Source of the DNA: Sabethes cyaneus
Taxonomy: Eukaryota > Arthropoda > Insecta > Diptera > Culicidae
DNA: 64,000 nt
Assembly: GCF_943734655.1 (NCBI RefSeq)
Contig: NC_071353.1
Span: 80,756,909 to 80,820,908 of the forward strand
Direction: 5' to 3'
Below, piece after piece: positions 34,447 through 45,113 of the stretch. Numbering within the stretch: the first letter of the stretch is position 1; the number at the start of each line of letters is the position of its first letter. The notes under the pieces were generated by a model. That model searched no databases. It was not told the DNA's origin and saw nothing but the letters and a program-made list of their open reading frames with translations. Position numbers and translations under genes: made by a program.

Positions 34447-35236
34447 ACTTCGAGCAATACGCTTTCCTGGGGTGATCATATAGAACATGTCCAAAGGAAA
34501 GTCTCATCCTTGTGCGGCTTAATGCACCCTGTTAGTAAGTTTGTGCCTAGAGATGCCCTCATGACTTTTTATCATGGCTGTATTCATTCCCATATGCAAT
34601 ACCTAATTCTTACCTGGGACACGCTTGCAAATCCAAGCTGAAAAAACTACAAACATTGCAAAATAGATGCCTCAAAATCATCTACAACCTACCGCGATTA
34701 TACTCTTCCCTTCAACTGTACACAAATATGGAGCACAGCATTCTTCCTCTACGCGGACTATGTAAACTACAAACCAGTTTGTTCATATACGATACAATAA
34801 AAAACCCAAATATTCATCGTAACATCGTTTTGTCTATAACAAATCATGATCATTACACACGGTATGCGAGCAACCTTGTTCGGTCTAGAGCTTCTACTAA
34901 TATGGGTCAAGTTCGGATCTCGTTTTATGGTCCATCGGTGTATAATGAACTACCTGAACGACTGAAAATTTTAAATAACCGTGTACTTTTTAAAACCCGT
35001 TTGAAGCAGCACTACAAATCATATATCAGTCAGTTTTTGCTATGATTTTGCATCAGCTAGAAACAGCTACACTTAACCAAATTCATTAGAATCATTAACC
35101 TGTAGTACTCTAGGGATACCCTTCAAAGGAACTTAGTTCCACTGGGTACATCCCACGACTACTTTATGATATTACTTTTTATATAGCTCATCGCACACAC
35201 CTTCAAATTATTGCATTATATTTAGTTTCTGTTTTT
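34447..35236 (+). pseudogene. LINE reverse transcriptase C-terminal fragment
   Basis: This starts right where the BEL fragment stops. The frame reads LSWGDHIEHVQRKVSSLCGL, then after a frameshift near 34640 LQNRCLKIIYNLPRLYSSLQ, then LRGLCKLQTSLFIYDT, RASTNMGQVRISFYGPSVYN and ELPERLK. This is the post-thumb C-terminal region of a jockey/I-like LINE. It is a 5'-truncated insertion into or beside the BEL relic. Confidence 0.65.
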
Positions 35237-35857
35237 GACGTAGGACTACGTCTTTGTTTACTATACTGGGACTGGGTAGCACTTTGTAAAAACGAGAAAT
35301 AGAAGTGTAACGTTTGAATGAAATATTTCAAACGCTAATAGCTACTATACTACTGAACGAAACATAACAGTTAATATGTCGTTGGATAGATAAAATGTCC
35401 AGCAATTTTATAGTAACATACTAATAATAATTTTTTATACGCTAAATAGTGAAAATGTGTGTAAAGATTCAAGGTCGAATTTTTCCATACATTTCCCTTG
35501 TTATCGCCTAGCTTCACAGGCACGGACGACAATTAGATACACCAAAGGATTTGGATCCAAATGATAACCTTGAGACCACTTTGTAAGCCACACCCCTTTT
35601 CCAATCCAATCGGCAACATCGATGGCTATTGACGGCAACACCGGTCCCAAAGACAAGCGGAATCAGAGGGCAATGGCCAACGTGAATCCCACACGATGCA
35701 CTTAACATTACATTTTGCATTATCCCCATCGCAGACATGCGAAATTGTTCGATAGCTTGCTCAATCAGTGTCGGACAATCATTTAAGCAGCAGCAGCCGA
35801 TATGGTTTCCCCCACCACCTACACTAGCTTACAAGCAGCAGCGGCAGTGCCAGTGAC

Positions 35858-37616
35858 TATAAAATGGTACTCTTGGTTCGCCGTCTGCTCATTCATCGCA
35901 CAATCGCACTGACGGACGGTCAGTATTTACCATCGACGGCTATTGGTGGCGAAAGCAACGGCATTTGGCGGCAAACACCAGCGATCGGAGCCAACAACGA
36001 TAGCAATCGGGAGGTAACGATAGCATTTTTGGTGGCTATTGGAGGCAAATCCAAGGACCTTTGCGGCATCTAATGTCATTTTCGATGACAATTCGAGGCA
36101 CCCAATGGCATTTTGGCGGTTATTTTCGCAAACCAACAGCAAATGGAAGCAAATCGACTGACGGGCAGCAGCAAATTCAGCAGTAGGCCGTTGTGGTCTT
36201 AAACAGTTCTTATAAGAACTAGAGTAATTGAAGAATGAAAAGAATTTTCTTCACTTTTCTAAATGGTTAACGTTTCAACGTTCCATGGAAAATGCTTGCT
36301 CATTCAGCGTCGGATAATCATTCGAGCAGCAGCAGCAATTGATCTGGTTTCCCCCACCACCTCACTAGCTTACAAGCAGCAGCGGCAGTGCCAGTGACTA
36401 TAAAATGGTACTCTTGGTTCGCCGTCTGCTCATTCATCGCACAATCGCACTGACGGACGGTCAGTATTTACCATCGACGGCTATTGGTGGCGAAAGCAAC
36501 GGCATTTGGCGGCAAACACCAGCGATCGGAGCCAACAACGATAGCAATCGGGAGGTAACGATAGCATTTTTGGCGGCTATTGGAGGCAAATCCAAGGACC
36601 TTTGCGGCATCTAATGTCATTTTCGATGACAATTCGAGGCACCCAATGGCATTTTGGCGGTTATTTTCGCAAACCAACAGCAAATGGAAGCAAATCGACT
36701 GACGGGCAGCAGCAAATTCAGCAGTAGGCCGTTGTGGTCTTAAACAGTTCTTATAAGAACTAGAGTAATTGAAGAATGAAAAGAATTTTCTTCACTTTTC
36801 TAAATGGTTAACGTTTCAACGTTCCATGGAAAATGCTTGCTCATTCAGCGTCGGATAATCATTCGAGCAGCAGCAGCAATTGATCTGGTTTCCCCCACCA
36901 CCTCACTAGCTTACAAGCAGCAGCGGCAGTGCCAGTGACTATAAAATGGTACTCTTGGTTCGCCGTCTGCTCATTCATCGCACAATCGCACTGACGGACG
37001 GTCAGTATTTACCATCGACGGCTGTTGGTGGCGAAAGCAACGGCATTTGGCGGCAAACAGCAGCGATCGGAGCCAACAACGATAGCAATCGGGAGGTAAC
37101 GATAGCATTTTTGGCGGCTATTGGAGGCAAATCCAAGGACCTTTGCGGCATCTAATGTCATTTTCGATGACAATTCGAGGCACCCAATGGCATTTTGGCG
37201 GTTATTTTCGCAAACCAACAGCAAATGGAAGCAAATCGACTGACGGGCAGCAGCAAATTCAGCAGTAGGCCGTTGTGGTCTTAAACAGTTCTTATAAGAA
37301 CTAGAGTAATTGAAGAATGAAAAGAATTTTCTTCACTTTTCTAAATGGTTAACGTTTCAACGTTCCATGGAAAATGCTTGCTCATTCAGCGTCGGATAAT
37401 CATTCGAGCAGCAGCAGCAATTGATCTGGTTTCCCCCACCACCTCACTAGCTTACAAGCAGCAGCGGCAGTGCCAGTGACTATAAAATGGTACTCTTGGT
37501 TCGCCGTCTGCTCATTCATCGCACAATCGCACTGACGGACGGTCAGCATTTACCATCGACAGCTATTGGTGGCGAAACCAACGGCATTTAGCGGCAAGAC
37601 CGGTTATTGGTGGCAA
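35858..37616 (+). repeat. 541-bp tandem array with a TATA box in each unit
   Basis: Units start at 35858, 36399 and 36940 with a partial fourth at 37481. The spacing is exactly 541 bp and only a few substitutions are seen between units. Each unit contains TATAAAAT within GTGACTATAAAATGG, a downstream TGCTCATTCATCGCAC, runs of GGCGGCTATTGG-type sequence, the perfect palindrome GTTCTTATAAGAAC, and CAGCAGCAGC. Short open frames that recur every 541 bp are by-products of the repeat. The near identity implies recent expansion or homogenisation. Confidence 0.85.
37481..37488 (+). promoter_or_regulatory. TATA box of the last tandem unit
   Basis: TATAAAAT followed about 30 bp later by CTGCTCATTCATCGCAC, a plausible initiator region. 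It is the TATA copy nearest to the stem-loop at 37665 and the ORF at 37896. Copies in the other units are at 35858, 36399 and 36940. Confidence 0.45.
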
Positions 37617-37664
37617 CACCGATTGTTGACTGCACTGAAGAGGTTGATGTTACTTGTAACCAAT

Positions 37665-37680
37665 GGCCCTTTTAAGGGCC
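37665..37680 (+). promoter_or_regulatory. Histone-type 3' stem-loop sequence
   Basis: GGCCCTTTTAAGGGCC is a 6-bp stem with a 4-nt TTTA loop. This matches the form of the animal replication-dependent histone mRNA 3' stem-loop (GG-pyrimidine stem, UUU-purine/pyrimidine loop). It is preceded by AACCAAT and followed by GCAAAC. No histone reading frame precedes it, so it could be chance or a relic of a histone-derived unit. Confidence 0.4.
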
Positions 37681-37895
37681 GCAAACTAATTAAATGAAGC
37701 ATAATCAGAATTTATCTCAAATGTGCAAAATGGTTTTGATTATTATTTGTAACCAACGGCCAGAAACTATTTGAAGGAAGTTGGTTCAAATATCAAACTA
37801 CGCATAACATATTTATTACAATGATCTGTGGGCTGGCCATTCATTGCTATTTCAACCTTTGTGAAATACAGTAGTGATTTGTTAAAGAATTCGCT

Positions 37896-38146
37896 ATGTC
37901 TAAATGGTTGCAGGCGTTATATTTACGTAACCACCGTAAACGTATTCGTAAACAAGTGGCTGGTGTAGTAACTGAACCAAGGATATCCTTAACAGGAGCA
38001 GAGTGTACTAGATTATCACGCAAACGAAAGCGTGAGAGTGCTTCTAGTTCGGCAGGTGAAGTTGCAAGTTTGTCGCACGAAGAGGCATCGCCCGCAGATA
38101 TCAATCCATCGCATACCGTTATAATTCCGTCACATGAAATGACAGG
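37896..38146 (+). CDS. Exon-like ORF with splice donor, unknown protein
   Basis: An ATG-led frame of about 83 codons begins MSKWLQALYLRNHRKRIRKQ, is rich in Arg/Lys and Ser (SRKRKRESASSSAGE) and reaches a strong donor GACAG|GTAAGC at about 38146. It could be the first exon of a nuclear protein or a transposase encoded by the foldback element. No downstream exon is seen before the element ends. I do not recognise the protein. Confidence 0.35.
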
Positions 38147-38655
38147 TAAGCATATTTATAGAAAATTATCGCATGCTATTTGAGCTCAGCTTGAGCTGTT
38201 TAGAAAGAAGTTTATAATAAATTTCGTAGCGAAATTACAAAAATACACTACAACTGAGTGCATTGATGGCAACAAATGTTTGTTTATTCGTGAATCTAAA
38301 ATTGAATCTAAAATTTCAACTTAAATTAGTTGTGAAAATCTGGTGAATACTTAAATTACATAGTGGATCGTAAAACAATGTTCAAACTATCTCTGCTCTA
38401 TTTACTCTATTTACTGCTAAATTGCTAGGGAATAGTAGGGAAGTGAACTGCTTGTATCCTCATGACTCAAGAAATGCACCGATTTTATTGTCCAGTCCCA
38501 GATACACCTGGCTGAGCTTCTATCAAGCAGTTATTAATAATTGTGTAAGACAGATTATCTAGTTTGACATATTATTTAATGAGTATTATATGACACAGTC
38601 CTACGTCACCCTTTCGTACAACCCTTAGGGCTGTATACCTTGTAGTTTTTCGTTT

Positions 38656-38826
38656 AGTTTTCGTATTAAGATTTTTATTGCCAAATGAGGACTCCATTAC
38701 CAGGGGACTCTATGTGCGAGTTCTTTGGTGTGGGGGTGGATTGGTGGGCCTCCTTAAATAAAAAAAAATCAGAGAGGTTGTGTACAAGACACGACCGCAT
38801 ATATAGGTGACGCAGGACTACGTAAG
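38656..38826 (+). repeat. Spacer and dispersed repeat G, copy 2 (left part)
   Basis: From about 38770, AGGTTGTGTACAAGACACGA and GACGCAGGACTACGTAAG match repeat G at 18640. AGGACTACGTAAG (38814-38826) is the left target duplication of the RTE-like insertion. Confidence 0.6.
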
Positions 38827-41800
38827 GGCTGGTAAACGGCTGAATAATGCGTACCGTCGGTGCCTTGTGCACGTGTAGGCATAAAATAGACCCTACAGTG
38901 GTTCATAGCCTCTTATTCAGCAACTCCTATTCCTACCGCCTCGTGGTACCAGCCGGGATACGAGCAACTTTGGTGGAGATCGGGTAACCAACCCCGGTGG
39001 AAGCCAAGGTCGTATGCTGACAGGAAAGGAGGGCTCTTTCGAGCTTCGTTGGCCCTCCGGCGAAACAGGGGGTTGGTGTAGCAGGCTTTGCAAGCCGTCA
39101 CCACGAAAAATATTAAAGCACGGAACGAAGAACAAATATATTCTTACTGGAACAATCGGAATAGACCCACGCGACGAAAAAGGACTATGGATTGGAAACT
39201 CGGGACGTGGAACTGCCGATCTCTCAACTTCCAAGGGAGCACTCGAGTGCTCTCCGACGTATTGAAGAGCCGCAAGTTCGACGTCGTAGCGCTACAGGAG
39301 GTGTGCTGGAAGAGCTCAACGGTACGTACGTTCAGAGATGGACATACCATCTACCAGAGCTGCGGCAACACACACGAGCTGGGTACAGCTTTCATAGTGA
39401 TGGGCGAGATGCGGAAACGGGTGATTGGGTGGTGGCCAATCAATCCTCGAATGTGCAGGTTGAGAATCAAGGGCCGATTCTTCAACATAAGCATCATCAA
39501 CGTGCACAGCCCTCACCTCAGAAGTACCGATGACGACAAGGATGAATTCTACGCGCAGTTGGAGAGTGAATACGACCGCTGCCCAAAACATGATATCAAG
39601 ATCGTCATCGGGGATTTCAATGCTCAGGTCGGCCAGGAGGAGGAATACAAACCGGTGATTGGAAGGTTCAGTGCACACCAGCGAACCAATGAAATGGGCC
39701 TAAGACTTATCGACTTTGCCGCCTCCAAGAATATGGCCGTACGTAGTACCTTTTTCCAGCACAGAATCCACCATAAGTACACCTGGAGGTCACCAAATCA
39801 GACAGAATCACAGATCGACCACGTTTTGATCGACAGTCGGCACTTCTCAGACATTATCGACGTCAGATCCTATCGAAGCGCTAACGTTGACTCGGACCAC
39901 TACCTAGTGACGGTTAAGATGCGCCCAAGACTCTCCGTTGTGAACAACATTCGGTACCGACGCCAGCCTCGGTTAGATCTCGCGCGGCTGAAGCAGCCAG
40001 ACGTCGCCGCAAACTACGCGCATTCACTCGAAGCTGCACTGCCGGAAGAGGACGAGCTGAACGAAGCCCCTCTCGAGGACTGTTGGAACACTATCAAAAC
40101 AGCCATCAGCAGTGTAGCGGAGAGCTCCATCGGGCATGTGGCCCGGAATCAGCGGAACGATTGGTTTGACGATGAATGTAGGAGGGTGATGGATGAGGAG
40201 AACGCTGCGCGGGCGGCCAAGATGCGCAGTGCCACACGTCAGAACGTGGAAAGACACAAACAGAAGAAGATGCAGCGAAACCAAATCTTTCGGGAGAAAA
40301 AGCGCAACCTGGAAGAGCAGGAATATGCGGAGTTGGAGCGGCTGCATCGTTCTCAGGAAATTTGGAAGTTCTACCAGAAACTGAACGGATCCCGCAAAGG
40401 CTTTGTGCCGCGAGCCGAAATGTGTCGGGATAAGACTGGCAGTATTCTGACGGACGAGCGTGAGGTGACGGATAGGTGGAAGCAGCACTTCGACGAACAC
40501 CTGAATGGCGCCCAGGCGGAAAACCATGGCGGCGGGGAAAGCGATTTCGACGGTGCAGCAAACGGGGAAGAGGTGCCAGCCCCAACGATAGGCGAAGTTA
40601 AGGAGGCCATCATGCAGCTAAAGAACAACAAGTCAGCTGGAAAAGATGGCATCGGAGCGGAGCTTATTAAAATGGGACCAGAAAAGCTGGCCGTTTGTCT
40701 ACACCGACTAATTGTTAGAATTTGGGATACGGAACAGCTACCGGAGGAGTGGAAAGATGGGGTTATCTGCCCGATCTACAAAAAGGGCGACAAGTTGGAC
40801 TGTGAGAACTATCGAGCGATCACCGTTCTCAATGCCGCTTATAAAGTGCTGTCCCAAATCATTTTCCGCCGTCTATCACCAATTGCGAATAGATTTGTGG
40901 GAACTTATCAAGCCGGCTTCGTCGAAGGTCGGTCTACAACGGATCAAATATTTACACTGCGGCAAATCCTCCAAAAGGGCCGTGAATACAGAGTTCCCAC
41001 GCATCATTTATTCGTTGACTTCAAAGCCGCATATGATACCATCGACCGGAAAGAGCTATGGAAAATCATGCACGAGAACAGCTTCCCCAGGAAGCTCATC
41101 AAACTGATTAAATCTACGATGGATGGTACGCAGTGCTGTGTTCGGATTTCGGGTGGATTGTCAAGTTCATTCGAAGAGGGCTTCGTCAAGGTGATGGTCT
41201 TTCATGCCTGCTGTTCAACATAGCGCTACAAGGTGTTATGAACCGAGCGGGTATCAACACGCGGGGCACGATATTCAACAAATCTAGTCAATTCGTCTGC
41301 TTTGCCGATGACATGGATATTATCGGCAGAACATCTGTGGCGGTGGCTGAACAGTACACCAGACTAAAGCGCGAAGCAGAAAAGATTGGGTTAAAGGTAA
41401 ATACGTCTAAAACAAAGTACATGCTGGCCAGCGGAACCGAGGCCGAACGACACCGCTTGGGCAGTAGTATATTGATCGACGGCGATGAGTTTGAGGTAGT
41501 CGATGAATTTGTCTACCTTGGCTCACTGGTAACGGCGGACAATGATACCAGCCGTGAGATTCGGAGGTGTATTATCAGCGGAAGTCGTGCTTACTATGGG
41601 CTCCACAAGCAATTGCGGTCGAACAGACTAAGTCCCCGTACAAAGTGCACCCTGTACAAGACGCTTATTAGACCGGTTGTTCTCTACGGGCATGAAACAT
41701 GGACAATGCTCGAGGAGGACCTGCGAGTGCTCGGAGTTTTCGAACGACGAGTGCTAAGAACGATCTTCGGCGGCGTACAGGAGAACGGAGTATGGAGGCG

Positions 41801-42123
41801 GAGGATGAACCATGAACTCGCACAGCTCTATGGCGAACCCAGTATCCAGAAGGTGGCTAAAGCTGGACGGATGCGATGGGCAGGGCATGTTGCAAGAATG
41901 CCGGACAACTACCCTGCAAAGATGGTGTTCGCCTCAAATCCGGTAGGAACAAGACGACCAGGAGCGCAGCGAGCAAGATGGTTAGACCAGGTGGAGCGAG
42001 ATCTGGCGGAGAGTACTCGGTGTCCGAGGAATTGGAGAGCGGTAGCCTTCAACCGAGTTACATGGAGAAATTTTGTTCAACAGGCTTTGTCTTAGGACGG
42101 CAAGCCACCTAAGTAAGTAAGTA
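38827..42123 (+). mobile_element. RTE-like LINE, full-length copy 2
   Basis: It is flanked by a perfect 13-bp repeat AGGACTACGTAAG (38814-38826 and 42124-42136), and repeat G at 18665 shows the empty site. The 5' leader begins CTGGTAAACGGCTGAATAAT as in copy 1; the 3' end is a short TAAG repeat. A single frame covers nearly the whole protein apart from one small deletion, so this copy is younger or better preserved than copy 1. Confidence 0.85.
39187..42095 (+). pseudogene. RTE-like endonuclease-reverse transcriptase ORF, one frameshift
   Basis: The start is chosen at ATG 39187 (MDWKLGTWNCRSLNFQG), since the APE endonuclease begins there; an upstream in-frame ATG at 39088 exists. Endonuclease motifs: WNCRSL, LQEVCW, VIGDFNAQVG, IDHVLID, VDSDHYLV. 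A Lys/Arg-rich helical linker (about residues 340-430) precedes the reverse transcriptase: KSAGKDGIG, CPIYKKGDKLDCENYRAITV, GFVEGRSTTDQ, FVDFKAAYDTID, then GLRQGDGLSCLLF and CFADDMDIIG. After the palm come RMRWAGHVARMP and RPGAQRARWLDQVE. Relative to copy 1, about 7 bp are lost near 41180, shifting the frame; it ends at 42095. Otherwise the protein would be about 970 residues, normal for the clade. Confidence 0.82.
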
Positions 42124-42300
42124 AGGACTACGTAAGTCTCTTTGTAGTGATAGTAGCATGTATTCATGCTTGTAATCATTCGATTCTTCATGTATACATG
42201 CTATGTGCAACTTATATACATGCTACATGCGTTGTATGTAACGTTTATCAAAGTAGTAACATTGCATACGTTCAATTCTCAAAAGATTGTGAATTTGAAA
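42124..42300 (+). repeat. Dispersed repeat G, copy 2 (right part)
   Basis: ACTACGTAAGTCTCTTTGTA, GATAGTAGCATGTATTCATG and AACGTTTATCAAAGTAG continue repeat G after the RTE-like insertion and match 18670-18790. Confidence 0.65.
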
Positions 42301-42519
42301 ACAATTTAACAAAATCAAGAACACAAACTATTACTTTCCTGCTACCTTACTGAAATTCAAGTTTGTTTTTATTATCCATGGTTTCACACGTTGAAGGGAT
42401 TTTACCAATTCAATTCTATTTTATCAACAGCACATCTTTTCACTACACTTCTAATGAAACGGCAAGCATGCGTATTCATACAGAGTCGTATTATAACCGA
42501 ACACTACAGCTGTAGCACA

Positions 42520-42860
42520 TTTTTCCAACACATATCAAATTCGCCGAGGTTTAATCGTCTCGCAGTAAAAAATTTGCGATCTGTTGGGACAACGAACTTG
42601 TGTCATTTTTTCTGGCACACTTCCCTAACACAGACATCAGATAGGACTAGGTTTAATCGCGTTCGTAAGAAATCTGTTGGCTCGAGGGGGCTTTGTCACT
42701 CTCTCTGGCGTACTCCCCAAGCAAGGACATCAAAATGGTCTAGGTTGAATCGCGGTGTTAAGAAATCTTGTTGAAATGAGGAAACTTTGTCACTTGTTTT
42801 GGCTTACTTCCCAAGCACAGATATCAAATTGGTATAGGCTTAGATCATCGTAAAAAATCT
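42520..42860 (+). repeat. About 105-bp tandem repeat, 3-4 units
   Basis: Each unit carries GGTTTAATCG or a variant, AAGAAATCTGTTG, TTTGTCACT, and CCCAAGCACAGACATCAAAT. The units are divergent. Open frames through it carry no recognisable protein. Confidence 0.65.
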
Positions 42861-42864
42861 TCCA

Positions 42865-43222
42865 ACCAATCACAAAGCGAGAATTCTGGTAAAACATAGG
42901 TTTATTATTTTCAATTTTTCAATAGTTCAACATCAAGAATCCATACTTTTTCTTCATTTGGGTCAATTCTTAAAAGATTTTCCGATCGATTGGTGTAAGA
43001 ACATTGAAAATCGATCGGAAAACCGTTCATTTTTCGTGTCGCTCGCATTTTTCGATTTTTTGGAATGACACCCTATCTCAAAACTTGCCGTAAGACGTAG
43101 TCCTACGTCAAAAAAATACGGGTGGGGACATGTCGCCGTCGAACAAAATACCATGAACAGTAAAGATAGGTTGGTATCACGGTTAGATAAAACGAAAACT
43201 TCACTGTGGCAGGTAACAGATA
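42865..43222 (+). repeat. Dispersed repeat B, copy B (left part)
   Basis: This is the uninterrupted counterpart of 26990-27285 plus 28262-28355. It includes the palindrome GACGTAGTCCTACGTC at 43095-43110 and GTCGCCGTCGAACA. It ends at AGGTAACAGATA, the site used by the RTE-like insertion in copy A. Confidence 0.7.
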
Positions 43223-44141
43223 GGGTATTGTCGTTATCGTCGGGCCACTGTTATGGTCGGGCCATCACGATTTTACAGTTTTAGTAACTCATGATATCTA
43301 TGATACAATCATTGTAAAACTTCTTATTGTGATAGCTAACTTTTCACAATATTGTGAGTTTCACTCGTGTATTCAAAACACCCGTACTGAATTCAGTGAC
43401 TAAATCTTCCAAAAAAAAGTTTTCCACGCGCAATGAACTTTTCTTCAGGAAATGATTCATGAAATGCAATTATCGAGATTAATTTTGAAAATGTATGAAG
43501 TGTGTTGTGCTGCACACGTAGACTATAAAAAAATCCCCTCCAGTAAGGTGTTTGGGAAGGCTAAGGTGAAATACTAGAAAAGCGCTATTTGTACAGGTCG
43601 GGTCACTTGAGTAGTCATGGTTGGGCCACCATAATTTTAAGCGCAGAAGCGCAATAATCGCTTGAGAATGTCAGTCACGTAAAATGTGATGAAATGAAGC
43701 AAAATTAATACGATAAATATTTAGATTTTTGTTGTTATTTCATTGTAGTTGTACAATTCGGAAAAGGCGATTGTAGCAATACTGATTTTACAAGATCGCC
43801 AAAATTTCGCAAGAATGCAATTAAAAATAGGGTATTTGTGCATATATGAGCCGTTGTTTACGGAATTCATTCTTTTCATGCCTCTATATAGAATTTCAAA
43901 ACGTATGTCTTAGATTTTCTGCAGTGACCCAAGCTGTACAACATGGCCCGACTATGACAACATTTTTTGTCTTCACGTAAATGCCTATAACTTTATTTTT
44001 CAAGCAATCAGTTCAAAACTTTCCACAAATATACCTTATTCTTAGACCTTTGCAACGATGTATTTAGATTTTCAAAATTCCTTTTGAAACGAAAGTTATG
44101 GGCGAATTCCAAAACGTGGCCCAACCACGACGACACTCCCC
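43223..44141. mobile_element. MITE with GGGCCAC-containing ends and TA duplication
   Basis: The left end GGGTATTGTCGTTATCG is matched by an imperfect inverted right end (..CACGACGACACTCCCC), with a further shared GTCGGGCCAC/GTGGCCCAAC block. TA flanks both sides (43221-43222 and 44142-44143). The homologous empty site is seen in copy A of repeat B. The 919-bp interior is AT-rich and noncoding. Confidence 0.7.
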
Positions 44142-44305
44142 TAACGATAACCAAAACGACAATTACAGATCAGACAGTCAGACGCGTATTAATATAATAG
44201 AACACAAAATTAGGCTTGATCACATTATTTCGATAAAATTGTAAGTAATATAATTAATGTCAGAAACAGATTAATACTTATAATTTCTACATACAGTTAA
44301 AACAC
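44142..44305 (+). repeat. Dispersed repeat B, copy B (right part)
   Basis: Continues repeat B and matches 31612-31790. Confidence 0.7.
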
Positions 44306-44309
44306 ATAC

Positions 44310-45113
44310 ACATGTATGGAAGCCCCCCCCCCTCTCTTAAAGGGGAGAGGGGTCATAATTCCCCTCTTAAAGAGGGGAGTGGTCTCAATTCACCATAGAA
44401 AAAAATGCCTACAAAAACACCCACATGCTAAACTTTGTTACATTTGTTTGATTAGTTCTGGAGTTATGAGGAAATTTGTGTTTCATTTGTTTGGGAGCCA
44501 TCCCTCCTAAAAAGGTAAGGGGTCCTAGTTTATCATAGAAAAAATTCATGCCTCCAAAAACACCTGCCAAATATGGTTCCATTTGATTGATTAGTTCTCG
44601 AGACATGTGGAAATTTGTATTTCATTTGTATAGGAGCCCATCCTCCTAAAGTGGGGAGGAGTCCTAATTCACCATAGATCCTAATTCTTGCCTCCGAGAA
44701 CCTTCACATACCAAATTTGGTTCCATTTGCTTGATTACTTCTCGAGTTATGAGGAAATTTGTATTTCATTTGTTTGGAAGCTCCCCCTCTTAAAGGGGAG
44801 AGGAGTCATAATTCCCCTTCTAAAGAGGGGAGGGGTCTCAATTCACCATAGAAAAAAAATGCCTACAAAAACACCCACATGACAAATTTTGTTCCATTTT
44901 CTTGATTAATTCTCGAGTTATGCAGAAATTTGTGTTCCATTTGTATGGGAGCCCCCCTCTTAGTGTTGGGAGGGGTCTCTAACCATCATAAGAACCTTCC
45001 CTGGCCCCAAAAACCCCTACATGCAAATTTTCACGCCGATTGGTTCAATAGTTTTCGATTCTATAAGGAACATCCCGACAGACAGACAGACATAAGTCCA
45101 TTTTTATAGGTAT
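44310..45113 (+). mobile_element. RTE-type LINE 3' tail with tandem 140-170-bp units
   Basis: Five imperfect units start at about 44319, 44490, 44632, 44775 and 44947. Each contains a C-rich/G-rich block (GGAGCCCCCCTCTTA type), CAATTCACCATAGAA, CCTACAAAAACACC, and TTGATTAGTTCTCGAGTTATG. The last leads to CACGCCGATTGGTTCAATAG, GACAGACAGACAGACAT and TTTTTATAGGTATAGAT. This is the usual look of an insect RTE-type 3' end. The tail is split by the SINE at 45114-45587 and resumes at 45601. Confidence 0.6.

Larger units (their letters stand above)
31841..38655. mobile_element. Large foldback element with composite inverted arms
   Basis: The outer ends (31841-31910 and 38570-38655) are inverted copies containing CTACAAGGTATACA, CCCTAAGGGTTGTACGAAA and TGACGTAGGACTGTGTCATA. 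The inner arms (about 32460-32982 and 35237-35760) are also inverted copies and each ends at the palindrome GACGTAGTCCTACGTC. Between the inner ends lie BEL and LINE fragments (32983-35236). The left arm has two TATA-containing units; the right arm has four, plus an extra segment (37617-38570). No transposase or clear target duplication was found. Long inverted ends with internal tandem repeats recall Foldback/Galileo-type elements, but no family is assigned. Confidence 0.6.

Noticed and set aside
35864..37155. Three near-identical 69-aa frames (and 71-aa antisense frames)
   Set aside because: They recur only because the 541-bp DNA unit recurs; they overlap the TATA region and show no protein-like conservation pattern.
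35858..37616. CRISPR-like array
   Set aside because: Units are 541 bp without short spacers, in a eukaryotic repeat context.
42391..42774. 127-aa plus-strand protein
   Set aside because: Lies mostly over a 105-bp tandem repeat with frame-independent divergence.
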